From: Candidatus Bathyarchaeota archaeon
GTDB taxonomy: Archaea > Thermoproteota > Bathyarchaeia > Bathyarchaeales > Bathyarchaeaceae
Length of the DNA stretch: 6,364 nt
Reading direction: 5' to 3'
Assembly (NCBI GenBank): GCA_023136395.1
Contig: JAGLRI010000074.1
Location: 1-6,364 of the forward strand
Shown here: positions 4,994 through 6,364 of the stretch, piece after piece
Position numbering within the stretch: position 1 is the first letter of the stretch
Layout: every line of letters starts with the position of its first letter
Program-made: the position numbers and the translations under genes
The notes under the pieces: generated by a model
Told to the model about the DNA's origin: nothing
What the model saw: the letters and a program-made list of their open reading frames with translations, nothing else
Database searches by the model: none

Positions 4994-5038
4994 AAAAAAA
5001 AAGTAAGTGTAGTGGTTTGGTAACCACTATGTTTTTTT
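4994..5038. terminator. Bidirectional hairpin terminator between the archaeosortase-like and surface-protein genes
   Basis: A perfect 8-base stem, TAGTGGTT (5010-5017) and AACCACTA (5022-5029), closes a TGGT loop. It is flanked by seven T on the right (5032-5038) and nine A on the left (4994-5002), so each strand has a U-run after the hairpin. It begins just beyond the stop of the minus-strand gene and 118 bases after the plus-strand stop. A weaker T-run (GTTTTTATT, near 4881-4889) could end the plus-strand transcript earlier. Confidence 0.7.
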
Positions 5039-6364
5039 AGAGTATTTTTTTTGAGATTATTACGCAAGCGGCGATTGCTGCGATGGCTGCAAAAGCTGAG
5101 AGTATTAGTTCTATTGGCATGTACAAGCTTGTTTTTTCCAGCTGTGGTATCGCTAGTTTAACTGTGCCTACATCTGTATAGATGGTGGCTACTTCGCCTT
5201 CGATGGATATTATTCTGCCTTCTAATTCGCCAAGGTTGGTGCTTATTGTTACTAAGTTTCCGTTGACTTCCATTATCTGGAAGTTGAGTTCCATTAGTGC
5301 AACTTCCATTGTGCCTAACCGGGTTTGGATGATAGCTAAGTTGCCTTCGATGCCCATTAATTGGGCTTGTACAGCGAATAGGTCTAATTGGATTTGACCT
5401 ATACCTGGGATCACAACTGTCGCCATGGTTCCGTAGATTTCTGCTATTACTGCACCCATGCCCGCGAGTGTGGGGCTCATGATGAATCCGTCTATGCCAA
5501 CACCGTTAATGGTTGCTTCGATGCCTCCATCCAGCCACCATTCGACGCCATATGCGTTCCATTCCGCCGTCCATTCTTCAGGTAGACCTGTATCTTCGAA
5601 CCAGTCGGCCCATTCTGCCCACCAGAGCTCCCACAACTCTATGTGTGCGAAGCTCCAAGTGGTGTGAGTTGAAGCGCCTGCTTCGACTTTGAATAGGTAG
5701 TTACCTGATTCCATGTCTGGAGGAAGTGTAGTTGTTACAGAGTAAAGCCCTGGTTCTATGCGGATGATTGGTGCGTACATAGACATCGGTATAGGCTCTA
5801 GGTTTTCGTGGTATAGTAGGAATTCTAGGTTTTCAACGTCTGCTGGAACACCGTCAATGCTGACTGAAGCATATGCAGTCATGACTTCTCCTGGGAAGTA
5901 ATGATCACCAACTTCTACTTCCACATCGATGGAAGCTCCCTCGCAGAGGAGGAAAGCCACGTAGAAGGCGAGATCATGATTTTCGGCTGTGTCGTATGCA
6001 ACGATTCCTATCGGAGCTATCGAGACGGGAGCTCCCTTCATATACATCATTTGAAGGTTTAAGATAGGTAGCACGATGCCTTTAGCGAAGGTACCGTATG
6101 AGTCTGTGTATGCTATAGCCCACGATTCTTCCTGGAATAGACCAGCAAGCACAGCGTCAAGGACGACGGGTGTGTTCGGTGCGAATCCAGTGCCTGTGAC
6201 CGTGATCCAAGCCCCTGGAGGACCTTTCGTAGAAGATAGCTCTATTTGAGGCTCTACAGTGAAGATGTCCACTGCAAAGTTGGGTATTGGAAATCCGCTA
6301 TCTATACAATGCACTTCGTGCTCTCCAGCGTATGATTCGGGAACAGTGAAAGTTACGACGAAGC
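5037..6364 (-). CDS. C-terminal part of a large membrane-anchored surface protein (TIG-like, beta domain, coiled-coil stalk, TM), 5' partial
   Basis: The frame stays open to the window edge; the first full codon is at 6362 and gives 441 residues. The GTG at 6314 is internal, since the residues before it (FTVPESYAGEHEVHCIDSG) continue the domain pattern. Residues about 34-100 contain a TIG/IPT-like module (KGPPGAWITVTGTGFAPNT). Residues about 140-240 are another beta module (PGEVMTAYASVSIDG, EPGLYSVTTTLP). Residues 244-276 hold nine tryptophans. Residues about 327-406 are a heptad coiled coil with the repeat G-[NE]-[LV]-x-x-I-x-T-x-[LV]-G. Residues 415-436 are a membrane helix (IELILSAFAAIAAIAACVII), ending in SKKIL. 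This is the architecture of an archaeal S-layer stalk or adhesin, analogous to SlaB in layout but not shown to be related. It meets the archaeosortase-like gene tail to tail. Catalytic motifs are absent. Confidence 0.8.
   Translation of the reverse strand, partial: FVVTFTVPESYAGEHEVHCIDSGFPIPNFAVDIFTVEPQIELSSTKGPPGAWITVTGTGFAPNTPVVLDAVLAGLFQEESWAIAYTDSYGTFAKGIVLPILNLQMMYMKGAPVSIAPIGIVAYDTAENHDLAFYVAFLLCEGASIDVEVEVGDHYFPGEVMTAYASVSIDGVPADVENLEFLLYHENLEPIPMSMYAPIIRIEPGLYSVTTTLPPDMESGNYLFKVEAGASTHTTWSFAHIELWELWWAEWADWFEDTGLPEEWTAEWNAYGVEWWLDGGIEATINGVGIDGFIMSPTLAGMGAVIAEIYGTMATVVIPGIGQIQLDLFAVQAQLMGIEGNLAIIQTRLGTMEVALMELNFQIMEVNGNLVTISTNLGELEGRIISIEGEVATIYTDVGTVKLAIPQLEKTSLYMPIELILSAFAAIAAIAACVIISKKIL

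Noticed and set aside
5182..5667. Three plus-strand open frames opposite the surface-protein gene
   Set aside because: They are antisense to the coiled-coil and Trp-dense regions, have no ribosome site, and translate to low-complexity sequence.

Overview
The window looks archaeal, most likely from an uncultivated Thermoproteota lineage such as Bathyarchaeia. This is inferred from gene content and expression signals, not from a marker gene. The content signals are an AbrB-PhoU fusion regulator, an HTH_45/Sso10a-like winged-helix protein, several very small winged-helix and zinc-ribbon genes, a small archaeosortase-like membrane protein, and large secreted proteins built from Ig-like or TIG-like modules with a coiled-coil stalk. 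The expression signals are AT-rich TATA boxes close to starts, short leaders, a GGTGAT Shine-Dalgarno, T-rich or hairpin ends, and TTG/GTG starts.

Layout. (1) Positions 1-896 (+) hold the C-terminal end of a secreted modular protein that enters from the left. (2) Positions about 900-2990 hold six small genes. These are a winged-helix gene and a CxxC zinc-ribbon gene in one operon (991-1419), an HTH_45-type winged-helix gene (1568-1843), an HxlR-like winged-helix gene (1946-2272), then a second zinc-ribbon gene (2393-2623, -) and a second small winged-helix gene (2764-2988, +) transcribed divergently. The small winged-helix proteins at 991 and 2764 are paralogues, so the region holds two winged-helix/zinc-ribbon pairs. 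(3) Positions 3062-4105 (-) encode an AbrB-PhoU regulator with a TTG start. (4) Positions 4376-4876 (+) encode a minimal exosortase/archaeosortase-like protein with Cys, Arg and His at candidate catalytic positions. (5) Positions 5037-6364 (-) hold the C-terminal part of a large surface protein: TIG-like domain, beta domain, tryptophan-dense segment, heptad coiled coil, one membrane helix and a short basic tail.

How the genes may work together. The archaeosortase-like enzyme faces the 3' end of a membrane-anchored surface protein across a shared bidirectional terminator, so an enzyme-substrate relation is possible but unproven. The small regulators look like a cluster of local transcription factors. 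Several upstream regions carry short direct or inverted repeats near the TATA box, as expected for self-controlled regulators. No tRNA, rRNA, CRISPR array, insertion sequence or integrase was seen. No gene-free stretch exceeds 300 bases; the longest is 4106-4375. By eye, the two surface-protein genes are less AT-rich than the 0.9-5.0 kb middle.
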